Assembly: GCA_964023275.1 (NCBI GenBank)
Contig: OZ029913.1
Location: 38,661,257 to 38,725,256, forward strand
Origin: Norana najaformis
Lineage: Eukaryota; Annelida; Clitellata; Crassiclitellata; Hormogastridae
Direction of reading: 5' to 3'
Length of the DNA: 64,000 nucleotides
Part shown: positions 1 through 12,389 of the stretch, one piece after another
Position numbering within the stretch: the stretch's first letter is position 1
How the letters are laid out: each line of letters starts with the position of its first letter
Translations under genes and position numbers: made by a program
Notes under the pieces: generated by a model
What the model saw: the letters and a program-made list of their open reading frames with translations, nothing else
Told to the model about the DNA's origin: nothing
Databases searched by the model: none

Positions 1-472
1 GATGAGACTTACGAACTAAGTGTAATGTTAGGCATATATAGAGTATAAAATGAAAGTAACGTATCTGAATATTTCGAAAGCAGCACTTCTAGAAAATAGG
101 TTTAAATGTTGACTTGTACTGTGATCTCCTGATAACACCGTTTTAACATGATTATGTTGTCATGGATACGGATCCCAAATGTGTTCAGCCAAATTGATTA
201 CAATCACAGGATGCAGTCTTGTTACAATAGCTCAGTGGTTTTTTATATTTGCTTTAGAAGGTTTCTAATATTTGTTCGAACTCTGAAACCTCTGAAGAAT
301 GTGTGAATAGCCTTTGATTTCCTAATAAACTTCAGGTAATTATTTGGCCAGTATTTGATCTTTAGCAAATTGATATGAAACTGATCGTGTGTGAGTAATC
401 GCGTGATGCACAACTGCGTGATAATCATAATCATTGTGTGAGTATTAAATCGTGATTGCGCAATGATTGTAG

Positions 473-3079
473 GCCTGATGCAGATCTTGTTGGTCACATG
501 GAGGGTCTTTCGGAGAATCCCAGTGGTGTGGAGTTGGATGAAGTCTGCTTCAATCCAAATCTTGATCAGATTTTCAAGAATGAAGCCTGGGCCAACGATG
601 CTGCGTATGTTTCTTGTAAACCTCTTGTGAAGTTTAATGCATTTGTTGATTACGTCTCTGAAACTCACTGCTTACTAGACTTGTGAGTGTAGCTACTTGC
701 TGGCAGTTTAAGTCACATTAAATCAATGCATTGTTTGATTTGTAAACTGTTTTACTGCATTGCATTGTTGACTGTTAAATTATTGTTGCGCTTCTACTGT
801 CTTTTATATGTATTGTTGCACGTATGGCATGGGTATTAGTCTCTCACTAATAAAGATTACTTTTTTAAATGCAGTTTGGATAATTGCTTTCTTTCCAGTT
901 GCTGTTGTTTCTTTTTCTCATGTCTATGCACATTTCTTTGTTTTGTTATAGTGGTTTAGTGCCACATTGTCTGGCGATCCTGAAGGTTGCCCACCTGCTT
1001 ACAGAGAAACTTGTCAACGTAACCCTTAGCAACGCGCAGCAGCTTCAGTTTCCGGAGACTTTGACCGACCTGGTTTCCGTAGCACGTCGAATTGGGTCAC
1101 GTGTTGATGATGTTGTTCGGTCTATGTACCCACCCTTAGATCCACGTCTGCTCGAGGCCAGGTACATGAATGTCATCTATAACATAAATGTGTTTTTAAT
1201 ATTTATGTAGCATCTTTTTAGAACCTCCAAAGGCACTATATAAATATCATAAGAGTAATCGAATGCACTTTTCACACTTCCTTAAAAGGTGCTATGCAAA
1301 TGTTCTGATACATACATAACTACTGGGTCTGCTAGTGGGTGCCCGGAGGCCTGGGTACCCTGCGAAGGGTGGCACCTGGGCCATGAATGCATGTACCCAG
1401 AATTCGGCCAACGAAGCATAATTATTATTTTAAGTAGATTGCTGAATTAGTTATATTTAAGATTATTAATCTGCAGTTGTATGTGAAGCCATGGGGTGGG
1501 AGGCATCGGAGTGCAGGCGATAGTCGCCAATCAGTGAAGCATATAGAATAAACAGATTTCTTCAGTCTCTGGGAGTCAAAAGAAATAAGAGTGGTATTAT
1601 GCCTTGGTGGGCTGAAATATGTCTTGGCCTTGTAGTAGGGTGACTGCTTAGCTACCACTAACTTTGAATCAGGCCTAAGTGCATAAAATGGCTCAAATGC
1701 AACCTGTTGTGGAGTGATGGATAGTCCAGTATCCACTAAGGGTTAGGGTTAATATCTTCACTTGGGACATAAACTAAAGCGGCAAGCATCCTGCACTTTT
1801 TGCCAAACATATTGCCCAAAATGAAGTAACACCCATGAATATGTGATTGGAATTTCGATGAAATGGCATTCTTTGCTGCTTTTCATAATCAGTGATCACA
1901 ATATCTGGATTCAATTCCAGTTCAGATTTGCACAGGTTAGTCAAAAGTGTTTCATATGTGGTTTCTGATTTGTTCAGAAGGAGCACTTAGATGCATGGGA
2001 TTGTGGTGCTAGAAAAATATTAGTGTAAAACAGCTATACAACTGACCTTCCAAATCAAGAAACAGAACTGAAAAGAATTCTCCCCTGCAGAAAAGATTAC
2101 AAATAGGATGGAAACATGTTGCACAAGAAGTCACACTTGTTGCAATGTCACTTTGAGTGCATATAGCGCTTGGTATATTGCTGCACGCCTAATTGTCCTA
2201 GAAACTTTACGAGCATCTCTGAGGCACTGTGAAACTACCGTTATGTTTATTCTGTAGATGTTCTGCATTGGTTCTGTCTGTTAATCATCTTGTTATGCTG
2301 GCCAAGACGTCTTGCAGCCTGTCAAGGGTCTTGGACTGGGTCGACCAATCCCTGGCAGATGTCGAAGACCATCTGAAGGTAAGAGAAAAGATTTTTATAA
2401 GTAATTAACTCTCCCGAATGTGCGGATTTTGGTTTTACAGCACTAACAGCATAATGCACTGAAGGTTTAAGTGGTGAGAGATACAAGGATAGATGTACAG
2501 ATAGTGTTTCTGAATGGATGACTTTTAACAGTGCTGTAGACAATAGCTAAATAAATGAATGATAAACAACAGTTGCCAGGATTGTGTCTAAGGCTAGTGA
2601 CTGTATGAATAATGATAGTTATAAAAGATAATTAATGGATAATGATAGTGATTAAGAATAGTTTTCATTCATTCATTCATTCAATATTAATGTAGCAACT
2701 TTTCAAGATACTTACTCAGAAGCACTTTCAGGCAGCATGGATGAAAGAGAACAGTTGATAGTAATGATAGATCTAATGATAGCATGTCTAACGATGATAA
2801 TGTTGTGTCGATTATGATAGCAACTAATAATATTAATGTCACAAGGATAGGCTCTAATACTAGTGTCTGGGTGGTGATTATACGAATTCTTTGCAGGTGT
2901 TGAGAGAAGCAAGCATTGCATACGAAACCAGCCTCCACATCGCTGCTTCCAGTTCTAGTTCACATCCTTGCGCTTCCAATGATCCGTGGGAGAGTTCCTT
3001 CGATGAGAGTGGTAACGGAGAGGTGACATCGGCAAACGACCTGGGTCCAGGACTGATGAGAGAGTCTTCACAGGTTTAA
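473..3079 (+). CDS. TMEM98: TMEM98, transmembrane protein 98 (5' exon(s) missing)
   Basis: Four coding exons are visible: 473-604, 952-1161, 2258-2378 and 2897-3079 (stop TAA). All junctions are GT-AG and the phases agree (2/1, 2/1, 0/0). The joined protein (about 214 residues) follows vertebrate TMEM98: PDADLVGHMEG, then GLVPHCLAILKVAHLLTEKL, then RVDDVVRSMYPPLDPRLLEA, then LDWVDQSLADVEDHLKVLRE. The N-terminal signal-anchor exon (about 44 residues in human) is absent; nothing in 1-472 encodes a membrane helix, so it probably lies before the window. The first visible exon opens in phase 2, giving KPD where human has KPI. Family knowledge: a single-pass membrane protein that binds the transcription factor MYRF and restrains its self-cleavage. 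The C-terminal tail is longer and more Ser-rich than in human but ends similarly (LMRESSQV). No poly(A) signal was recognised. Confidence 0.93.
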
Positions 3080-5225
3080 AATGGATCTGAGTTTCTACCG
3101 ACCCCTGGTGACTTACATATGAGCATCATGACAATTTCAAATCAAACAATTTTATATTGAGCTGTTCAGCTTTCTCGTTCAGGTAGCGTTTTTCAGCTTG
3201 ACCTTATGGTTTTTAAAGTTTAGCTTGTTTTTCACCACTCTGGAAAGAGAAATATTTATCGGGCGTCTTTTTAAAAGAATTCTTACATTTTTAAAGGTTT
3301 CTGAGTTATCAACTGTGCAAGCTTCGTTGATTGGAATATTTTAAATGTGCTCTGTGCATGTAGATTTAGTGTTTCCTTGTATGATATTGAAGGCTGTGTT
3401 TTACTTTGTCTGCCTTAGCTGTTTACATGAAATACGACGAAAATTGCAAATTGTGTTGGTAGTTTAATAGTTATTGTTTTCTGGTGTTCAGATCCTGGTT
3501 CATTACAGGAATCTATATTTGGTTGGGAAACTATAGAAAAAATAGTAGAAAGATCAAGTGTGATGATGGGAACTATGAGAGCACAACAAAGATGGGTAGA
3601 CCTTGCAGAGAATGGCTCAGGACAGAGAAACGTCCACAGCTTGGCTCTGGCAGCATGTGGCAAAGAAATGTGACCGAAATGCTGAAGTGGAGAAGTACTT
3701 GTGGGCTTTCAGGCTGTGGATATTGACAGTGATGATAATAATAGTGACCTTTGGAAACATGATAGAAAGGTTGCACGGCTGGGTTGCTGTTTTGATTGGC
3801 CTTCATCAGAAAGATTCTTCAACCCCATGACCCTGTCTTTGTACCTGTAATGAATGATAACATTACCTTACCTTACTTTACTAGTTGGTTTCATTGTTTA
3901 AAGAGTTGCTTTTGGGTTTCTACTATTAAAGAATTTACCGGTTGCACTTTGACCAGTTTTTTGGTGGAATTATCAGTGTCTATGCAAAATTTTACTTCTA
4001 TTTTCTGTTTTCTTTGAAAACTTGTGACAGGGTAATTTAACTCCATTTTATCATTTTTTGTTTAGAAATTGTCACAGATAAATTGGATTTGGGCATGTGC
4101 AAGAGTGCAGCAGTTTTATGGTATTTGGTGAATGGTAATTTGGTATAATCAGTGGTATTACTGGTGTTGTTGATTAATGTTTTTGTTGTTAGATGGTGTT
4201 GTTAATCATGATTTACACAGTGCTTTATAATTCTGACTTAACTGGTGCAATCAGGAGATGCCTTCAAGTGCCTCCATGATGCTTATTACTGCATGCATAA
4301 TCAGTAGTTTTGTAGCATTTTTTATTCATGGTATGCATTCATTGACACTGACAGTGAGAAAAACGTTATAGCACCATTTATTTAAGAATCTAAGAGATCT
4401 AAGTGTTTATTTAGCAGTATCAGGTTGAACAGTTCAGAGTATCAGTGGATGATTCTCCCAGAAAGATGATTTAGTGAGGGAGTTAATTTTGTTAAGAGCA
4501 GTTAATCAAAATCGGTAGTCGAGTGACATGTGTAGGTATGTTTGTCCATGTGTGTCGGCAACATTAACAATGCCACATTGCGATTGAGTTAAAACTGCTG
4601 ACTGCAGTTTCTCCATACTGTAGGTGACCTGTCCGATATTCATGCCTTTGCTGATTATGTGCATTTGTAATTACTTCTGTTGAGCTTTTCTGCATAAATT
4701 TAGTATGAATGTTGGAGAATTATTAATTTTACCGTAAATCTCGTTGTTATTTTAAAGATGATGATCATTGTATTTTTATGACTTTTTACCAAATCGATCA
4801 CTGACGATTGATTATATTATTACATTTTATTTATACAGTTGTTACAGTGAAAAATTTATTATTGTTATTATTATTATTATTATTATTATCATGGATTACC
4901 CTTTGCCTGTTTGGTGGTGGAAAAACTAGTCTTCCTGACGAAGACAGCTTTCACGTGGAGCTGAGAAATTTCTGCAGTTTACATTGCAGTATGTTACAAA
5001 CGGCTTTTGAGAGCTAGTGACGTTACATAATGTGAAGCCCATGTATTTGAATTATGATCAAATTTGCAAACAAGTAATGGGTTATTTAGTAATAATTTTT
5101 TATTTCCCCAGGGTTGAACTGATTTTCACAAGGTTGAAATGATCACTAACTTGAAGAAAAGCAATACCGTAAGCTAACCCCAAGAGGCAGTCAGGGATAT
5201 GAAGTTATTAGCATTTTTGTTAGCC
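3080..5225. other. Region downstream of TMEM98, no supported gene
   Basis: AT-rich sequence probably containing the TMEM98 3'UTR. There is an ATT microsatellite near 4857-4890. Around 3570-3830 the + strand has short frames (GRPCREW, RMAQDRE) reminiscent of the tail of LINE polyproteins, too decayed to call. No conserved exon was seen. Confidence 0.4.
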
Positions 5226-5229
5226 TTGG

Positions 5230-5414
5230 CATGTGAGGGCAAGTGGCCATGCCTCTCCCTAGCCACCTGATCTTCCAGTCAGTGTATCTATGTTATAGCC
5301 AACTTCACCAGAAGGCATAAGTGGAGCAGAAATTTTGAAACATATTTCTGCCTTGGCAAGGATTTGAACCAACTTCGGGGACGAGAGTCCAGCAGGCTAA
5401 GCACTAGGCTGTTG
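5230..5414 (-). mobile_element. tRNA-headed SINE, family A, copy 1
   Basis: On the - strand this begins with a tRNA-like head (box-B-like GGTTCAAATCC) followed by a body with TTTCTGCTCCACTT and GGAAGATCAGGTGGC. The same order and spacing occur at 34487-34735, 41517-41745 and, 5' part only, 56118-56236. Confidence 0.65.
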
Positions 5415-5470
5415 CATACCTCTGAGCTTAGTAAGAAATTGTTGCATACCTCTGAGCTTAGTAAGAAATT
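5411..5470. repeat. Perfect 30-bp tandem duplication
   Basis: The 30-bp unit starting GTTGCATACCTCTGAGC occurs twice with no difference (5411-5440, 5441-5470), directly at the head end of SINE-A copy 1. Confidence 0.9.
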
Positions 5471-8400
5471 AAGTTGGGGTAGAAGAGGTATCTTACTATT
5501 ATTATTATAGCCATATTTTTTTGTAACTGAGAGATCATGTGAGACAGAAATTATGCTAGAGAGATGGTTGCAGTATAAGTATTTTTGCTACTGCACCGAG
5601 AACTTGTGATTATAATACGAAGGCTGCTGTTTGTGTGACCAAGTGGCCTTGAAACATGTTTACATCTGAGTTCATTTTAGAATGTTGAAATTGTGTCGTG
5701 TGCGACATGCTGGCTCCTTTTCATTTTTGATGTAATAGTTACATTTTTTAACATGGAAGCATGGTGCTTCAAGCTGTAAACGATGTTTAGAAATATGTCA
5801 TAGATGGTAGTTTGGTGTTGTTAGGTAAGAAAAGCTGCTTCAGTTTCCTTGGTGTGCCTTAAACAACAAATTTACTGGAGTTGATACTGAAAATTTGAAT
5901 ACCTTTTAAGCAATTACACTGAGCTCTTATGGATGGCCACTTGGGTTTGGTCATAGAGTGCTGGCACGAGGAGTTAATTTAATTGAGCCAGGTTAGTACT
6001 TATGTGGATGACCATCCTTGTAATATCACACCACTGGGTGCCCACTCAGGCGGCCATCCTTTACTGGTTGGTAAACAAGTACCAATGCAAGTTGAGAGCT
6101 TCCATAATATTAATGTCACTGGATTGCTGTTGTCAAGTTTGCATCTCAGCTGAAGGATCCTTCAACCTGAGGGATGTAGACATGTTACCTTTACCTTTTC
6201 AAGTGTGGGAATGGCAACACGATGTGATTTTTCTGAATACTTTGGATCACTCTGTTGCGATCAATGCGTCATACAGACTTCTACTGAAATTAATAAATAC
6301 ATAAATGCTAAATTCAGATGTTTTGATGATTTATTACTTTTTTCATCCCCTAAATCAGGAGCGTAGATTCATATGGGCCATGAAGGACATGTCCTACAAA
6401 ATGTTTGGATTGTGGGGGATACAGATGGTCCCATCCCCTAAAAATTTAGGTTTCTTTCGACCGTAAAAAATTTCTAGCATGTGCTTTAGGTTGAGGCAAC
6501 AAATGGTTTTGTCTCCAATAAACTGTCTTGCACATCAAAATTAATTTCATAAGATGGAGAAGAAGAGGCTACATGTCCACTCAGTTCTGCACACAGACTG
6601 ATGTCAGTGCACTTAATCTCAGTAATATAACAAAACATTTGTATCGCGGACTCCAGCAGGACTACTTCTAATTTTTGAGTTGGAGCACTGCCAGATGCGT
6701 CTGAATTAGTGAGGAATAAAATGCAAAACAAATTTAAAATAAAAACACTGTTCTTAAAATAACCATAAATGCTCTTAAATCAGAATAAAATTAAAAAAGA
6801 GTCAATCTCCTAGCCACCATATAAAATACACTGCCTTAGCATCATAAATCACTAAGTAGAATGCTCCCTTATTCTTAGTTTGCTTCTGGAAGTTATAAAG
6901 GATCTATATAAATGTCCTGACAGATATACAAATATACATAAAACAAAGGTATTGTCTAAATGTTCATATATACAAATATCTATATACATAAAATGGTCCC
7001 TTGTACAAGTAGTTAAGACTTATTTTTATAATAAAATTACTCACATACAGGCATACATTCTACTGTTTCACACACGCCTGCATGTTTAAAATAACTAATT
7101 ACATGGTACACTTTACTAATTGTAGTAACTGATACCAATAAGAAATTTTCCAGATAAGAAATCACTCAGAGATCTGTGGCTAAGCCATGCGGGTCTGGGG
7201 TTATTCCCCCCATCATTCTCCGGGATGGCCCATGCGACCCTCTTCAAATTCAACCAGAAATATTTAAATAAGGGGAAAGGGTATACTTCAGGGGTGTGGC
7301 TTTCAAATCTCTTCCACCCAGTTGCACACTGATTTTAAATTTAAAACACAACAGTAAAGCATGTAAAATGGAATGTTGTACCAATCACAGTTTTTGAAAG
7401 TTAATTATATACAGTACTCCACTTCAAAATCATAAACCTCCCAAAAGTGCTGAAAACATGTCTGTTGAAGGGATGTAGACAGGTGAGCCTTAGCATAAGA
7501 AGAGAATGTAACCTGAGTACCTATGTTCCTAAGGAAGCCTGTTCCAGAGGTATGGACTAATCCACCAACAGTGCACAAACCCATGCATGCATTTTATGTT
7601 CTTATGCATATCGCATAAAAAGTGTGACCTCTACTGTTAAGTTCAGAGGGGCATGCAACACAAAATCTATCTACTCACCATTAACCAAATGAGCAAAACA
7701 ATTTTTGAAGTAATCGAAGAACAAAACAAGACATAAAATCACCCATTAATACACAAATATACCACAAAAATCAACGATGATGATGTACCCTATTGATCAA
7801 CCATAATCATCTACCATGAAGATCGATCATGATGATCAATCATGAAGATCAATCAAGATGATCTACCATGAAAAATGACCATTCAACTCTACGTTCAACT
7901 CTATCACATACTATTCATTAAGATCCACAAAAATCCCTGAAATTTAAAACTATTTCACAAACAAACAACGTGTACCATTATTATTCGACTCTTTCAAAAG
8001 CACCCCATTCTGAATGGTCGTTGTTCAATTCTGAATTTCAAACACATTTTTAAAAGCCGCCTATTTCAGACTAAAGTCAGTTTTTAATTGGCCATTCAAT
8101 AAAACTATCAGCTCTAACTCTCTAGCACAGCACCAGAAATTTTAGAGTTTGCGGTTACAAATAAAAATGAAATATTCTTAATGAGCACCAAAAAATGAAT
8201 TTAAATACAAAAATACAAGAATATAGCCGTCTGTAACCACCTGTTATCATTAACTATCCCAAATTTCAAACCGAAAAGGTGCTGAATTTACAAGTTCCAC
8301 TAAAACGTTACTACACCTCCTCTTGGTGCCATAACATGTACCACTTTATACCGAATAGAAGTTACTGATAAGGTGAAGACTGCGACTGTTCGGTCAAGTG

Positions 8401-9190
8401 GAAAGAATGCCACCTAACCACAAATCACACGATGTACTACATGCAAGATGGAGAAAAGGGAAACAAAGAAAGACCATGACTATGCTCGATAGACAATATA
8501 ATTGAAGACATAAAAAGATTTGGACTAAACATGAGAAAAGCACTGAAGAGAATGGAGATCATTTATTTGCACCCATCACCACCAAATGGCTGGCATTAGG
8601 CACTGATAACGATGATGAATATAACGCTGGGGTTGTGTTCTGAAGTGGAATTAAATTTGAGATCCACATCCGCGACTATGTTTAATCAGAATTTACATTG
8701 AAATGAAGGGTAATATGAAAAGGTTCCAGCGTACAGTCAGATTCACATTTCTGTGTGACAGTGTGCGTTACAAAGTTTCGAAATAACAACAACATGGTTG
8801 ACCTGGACACCAATTTAGTCCATTTGAGATGTAGCATTTCTTGTGCATCCAGATTTGCAAAGGCTGCTTTCCAAATGCCATTCTCATCTGTCAGGCAATT
8901 AAGGGTCTTAGATTACATCAGACCACAGAAGAGTTACCAGGTCCAACAAGGCATACTTCAGTGAACACCAGCCATGACCGACTACACATGTGCCATCTTA
9001 GGAAACTTCCACTGCTTCTTGTTGAAATGAGTCCATACAGTTTCTAGGAACTACTGTTTCAAACAAAATGTGTCATCTTTCCTAAAAGAAATCACAAACC
9101 GATTTATTTGTTGTGAGCAAAAGACTGGCTGACTTTGATGATGATGGCAGTAATGATGATTACAATGATATAACTGATTATGAAAGACAC
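5471..9190. other. Intergenic region with weak transposon traces
   Basis: No conserved exon recognised. At 6355-6470 the text (CAGGAGCGTAGATTCATATG ... CCCATCCCCTA) resembles the end of a DNA transposon, and 8440-8620 resembles the 3' tail of an RTE-like LINE (IEDIKRFGLNMRKAL, then TGATAACGATGATGAAT). A run of GATGATCAATCATGA-like units lies at 7780-7880. Short reading frames here look like chance. Confidence 0.35.
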
Positions 9191-9192
9191 AA

Positions 9193-9270
9193 CTAATCTA
9201 ATCTAATGGCTACTACAGCGCCATTATCATAATACACAAGGCATCAACTGAAGGTCGCTTCAAGTGAAGC
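9193..9270 (+). mobile_element. Short dispersed repeat, family C, copy 1
   Basis: Shares the core TAATCTAAT ... CAGCGCCATTATCATAA ... CACAAGGCATCAA with copies at 29858-29930, 46997-47055, 58465-58520, and inverted at 51805-51872 and 35772-35806. Confidence 0.6.
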
Positions 9271-9711
9271 TATACACAAATTCACAATCCATTCGAGTAG
9301 TCCAGTCAAACTAAGGTGTGTAAGCATGTTGAAACAGAAGATGATGATATAATTGATGACAAAAGATGAAGTGAATACCAATAAAAATGAATGACAACAA
9401 TGATGACGACAGTGATGATGATGAATGTATCTCAAAATATGCACAGCACCTTTTTTTGTAAGGTGCTATATTAATTTTCTACATTTAAACACAGCGTTTT
9501 ATACAAGGCATTATATAAAATATCTGGCAAATTACCAGTAAAATTAACAGAACCAGATTAAATAGTCACCCGATTCCACAGGAAATCCTGAACATCAAGA
9601 ACGCGGGATGGGATTAAATGACATTCTAAAATTCCGTAAAACCATACATTGTAAACTACACCAGCAGTCAAACCTTAGATGGCCATGTTCTCAGCACTTT
9701 TGGAAGGTCTT

Positions 9712-9765
9712 TGAAAGGTGCTACATAAAAGCTCAGATACATACATTCATACTTACATGCAAAAA
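9712..9765 (+). mobile_element. L2-type retroposon tail
   Basis: GAAAGGTGCTACATAAAAGC followed by TCAGATACATACATTCATAC. This ending (gcgctatataaatg followed by an ATAC-rich tail) is typical of L2-clade LINEs and the SINEs that use them. Similar ends are at 1226-1320, 19418-19460 and 31098-31130, and inverted at 38046-38090, 40585-40625 and 52515-52555. Confidence 0.5.
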
Positions 9766-10295
9766 TATGAATCCATCTATACAGCACTTATAGCTAATAT
9801 TGTTAATTATATATTACATTACAGTATGGATGGTATTTTCTGGTTTGGAAGACAATGTGTAAGAATTAGTTTTGATAGCTCTATTCAAATTTTAGTTTCT
9901 TGTCAAAGTTTTCATTGTCAATTGCAATAGTTTCATCTAAATTTGAAAATGGAGGACAACTTATTGTTTATTACAATTCTTCATTCAAAATTTGTCAAAT
10001 ACCGTTTGACATGCAATAACTAATTTTAATGCACTATGTCTTCACATCGCTAAGGCTCATGGTCCTATTACAGATCTAACTGTTTACTAAAAACCTGGTT
10101 CTTCAGCTGAAACAGTAAGTTTTTGATGAGTTTTTTGTGTCTTCGAGTGTACTGCCATTCATAACAGCCAGCTGGCCGCTTTGTGACTTCAATATTCATA
10201 CTGAGAAATCTAATTCTACCATTGGTCAATTTCTGGATATGCTTTGACAGCACTTTAGCTAAAATGTTCAGGATCATACACTTCTGTTGGGTGCT

Positions 10296-12275
10296 GTATA
10301 AATCTTGAGATTACAATTACAATTACACATGATGGCATCTTGGATCTAGTCATCGCTTGACGTACATCCACCAGTGGCATTTGACCATGGACTTCTCGAG
10401 TTTAAACTTCTGCATTTTCGCTCGCAGCCTAAACATGAGATTCAGATGAGGCTGGAAGTTATTAAATTGTGCAGCTTCTTGCAAAGCTTTACATTCCAAT
10501 CCACTGCATGCTGATCCATCTACCCATGATGTCTTGCACCCAATCACTGTAACTGGACTACTGGATAAGACGTTCCCTAACGTGCCATTATGACGAAGCA
10601 TCAACCGCTTGCTAAGTGGTTTGACAGTGAGTGTCATCAATTTCGTCTTCAGACATATTGCCTCAAGAGATGCTTTCGTCACAGAAATATCCTATCCATC
10701 ACTTGGAATGGATCACCCAGTTGTGATCTCTCCATCAACTCCATTCGAAGAAGGAAGCTAACACTGAAAAATGTTCATCAGTCAGCATGGAAAAACCCGA
10801 AACATCTGTGGTCCGCCATCTTGGGATTGCTGGACCTATCATCATGGTTGGCTCAGCCACCATCATTTACAGCTGGTGATCTCCTCAAAATGATGAAAAA
10901 GACAACAGAAAGTCTTTGTGTTTCCACTGATGGTTCTCTGCCGCCACAATTCTCTACCACCACCAGCTCCACCTTCAACTTTTGTTCAGTTTCTGAGATG
11001 GAGCTGTCAGATTTTCCGGTTGTTGTACATGAAGTCGTGTCAGCCTGACCCTCTATCGCCATTTATCATCTACGACATTTAAGATGACATTATACTATAT
11101 CTATTATACATGTTTAACAGATCTCTTTAAAATTCTCAAAACAGAGCAACAGTTTTCCCATCCTCGAACAAGTCTTTGTCTTGATGCTAATGATCCTCAA
11201 AATTATCATCCTATTTCCAACCTCTCTTTTCTTTCTAGGACTCTAGACAGGCTAAATTTCTTGCCAATTATTACCTAACCTTTAAGAATCTGCCTCTTTA
11301 CAGCCATCTTAGACTTAGTGGGTATGTGCCTATCCAGGATTTCATTGGAATGCAAACTTGGCAGCAGTTGCAAAACCGAACGATGCCAAATTGCTTTGAC
11401 TCACTTACGTGAAATGCAGCAGCCTTCACTTTAAGTCTAAAGCAGCATATGGTATTATTCAACTGCGTTCACTCTGTGTGCAACTTATGGTGTGGTTCAG
11501 ACATTGCTCATTGTTGTCCATGCTACTTAACTGGTATCTAATTACTACTGTGTGAAATACATCAGCTGGCAATTGCTCGTTCATAGGGAAGCCCTTAACA
11601 TCAGCTCCGATTTACTTACTTAAAGGTGCCATAAACTTCAGCTTTGGTAGCAAGAACACTTTTGGGTCAGGCTCCCAGATATCTTTGTGACATCCTTCGT
11701 ACACCTGCTTTGGCCACTTGTTGCCGTTCCCTTCACTCACCTGACCGAGTTGATCTGTTGCTTCCTGGACCAGGACTTCCACAGCACAGCAAAGGGTTTC
11801 CATGTGGTGGGCCCATCACTTTGTAACACTCTTTCCATGTGGTGGGCCCATCACTTTGTAACACTCTTTCCATGTGGTGGGCCCATCACTTTGTAACACT
11901 CTTTCCATGTGGTGGGCCCATCACTTTGTAACACTCTTTCCATGTGGTGGGCCCATCACTTTGTAACACTCTTTCCATGTGGTGGGCCCATCACTTTGTA
12001 ACACTCTTTCCATGTGGTGGGCCCATCACTTTGTAACACTCTTTCCATGTGGTGGGCCCATCACTTTGTAACACTCTTTCCATGTGGTGGGCCCATCACT
12101 TTGTAACACTCTTCCACCTACTGTTTGAGCTCAGATGGCAGTGGGAGGTAGCACTGTTACAAATCGTCTTAAAACTCACCTATTTCCTTAGGGCTCTCAT
12201 GCTAGGAATCCCCTGTGTAGTTTGTTCGGTAAAGAGGCACTGTATCGACTGACAAATACAATACAATACATTTGC
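10296..12275 (+). mobile_element. Degraded non-LTR retrotransposon (LINE), 5' truncated
   Basis: Frameshifted + strand pieces occur in the order of a LINE ORF2. The end of an endonuclease domain (HDGILDLVIA) is at about 10330. A linker follows (KWFDSECHQFR, NPKHLWSAILGLL, GDLLKMM) at 10590-10900. The reverse-transcriptase start (DPQNYHPISNLSFLSRTLDR) is at 11190-11260. The C-terminal end (FHVVGPSLCNTL, then STVTNRLKTHLF) is at 11800-12190, with an ATACA tail near 12260-12275. A retroposon tail (TGCTGTATAAATCTTGAG, then ATTACAATTAC units) sits immediately upstream. The copy ends about 115 bp beyond the MFSD5 stop codon and is antisense to it. Not functional. Confidence 0.75.
11797..12113. repeat. 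35-bp minisatellite, nine copies, inside the LINE
   Basis: The unit (TTTCCATGTGGTGGGCCCAT, then CACTTTGTAACACTC) repeats at positions 11802, 11837, 11872 and so on to 12082 without visible substitutions. It derives from LINE codons for FHVVGPSLCNTL. As 35 is not a multiple of 3, successive copies are read in three frames. Confidence 0.95.
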
Positions 12276-12389
12276 CTTGTAATCCTTGACAGCAATTATG
12301 TCTTGTCCTAGCAGCAGTTTTGCTCCCTTACACAAGACTCTTCACATTGGAGGCAATTTCAACAAAGATGAAAGATCTCTCTGGCCACA

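Noticed and set aside
3570-3830. Possible LINE C-terminal tail (GRPCREW, RMAQDRE)
   Set aside because: Only two short motifs in different frames; not enough to annotate.
11797-12113. Regular 35-bp repeats as a possible CRISPR array
   Set aside because: Units are directly adjacent with no spacers, and the host is an animal genome.
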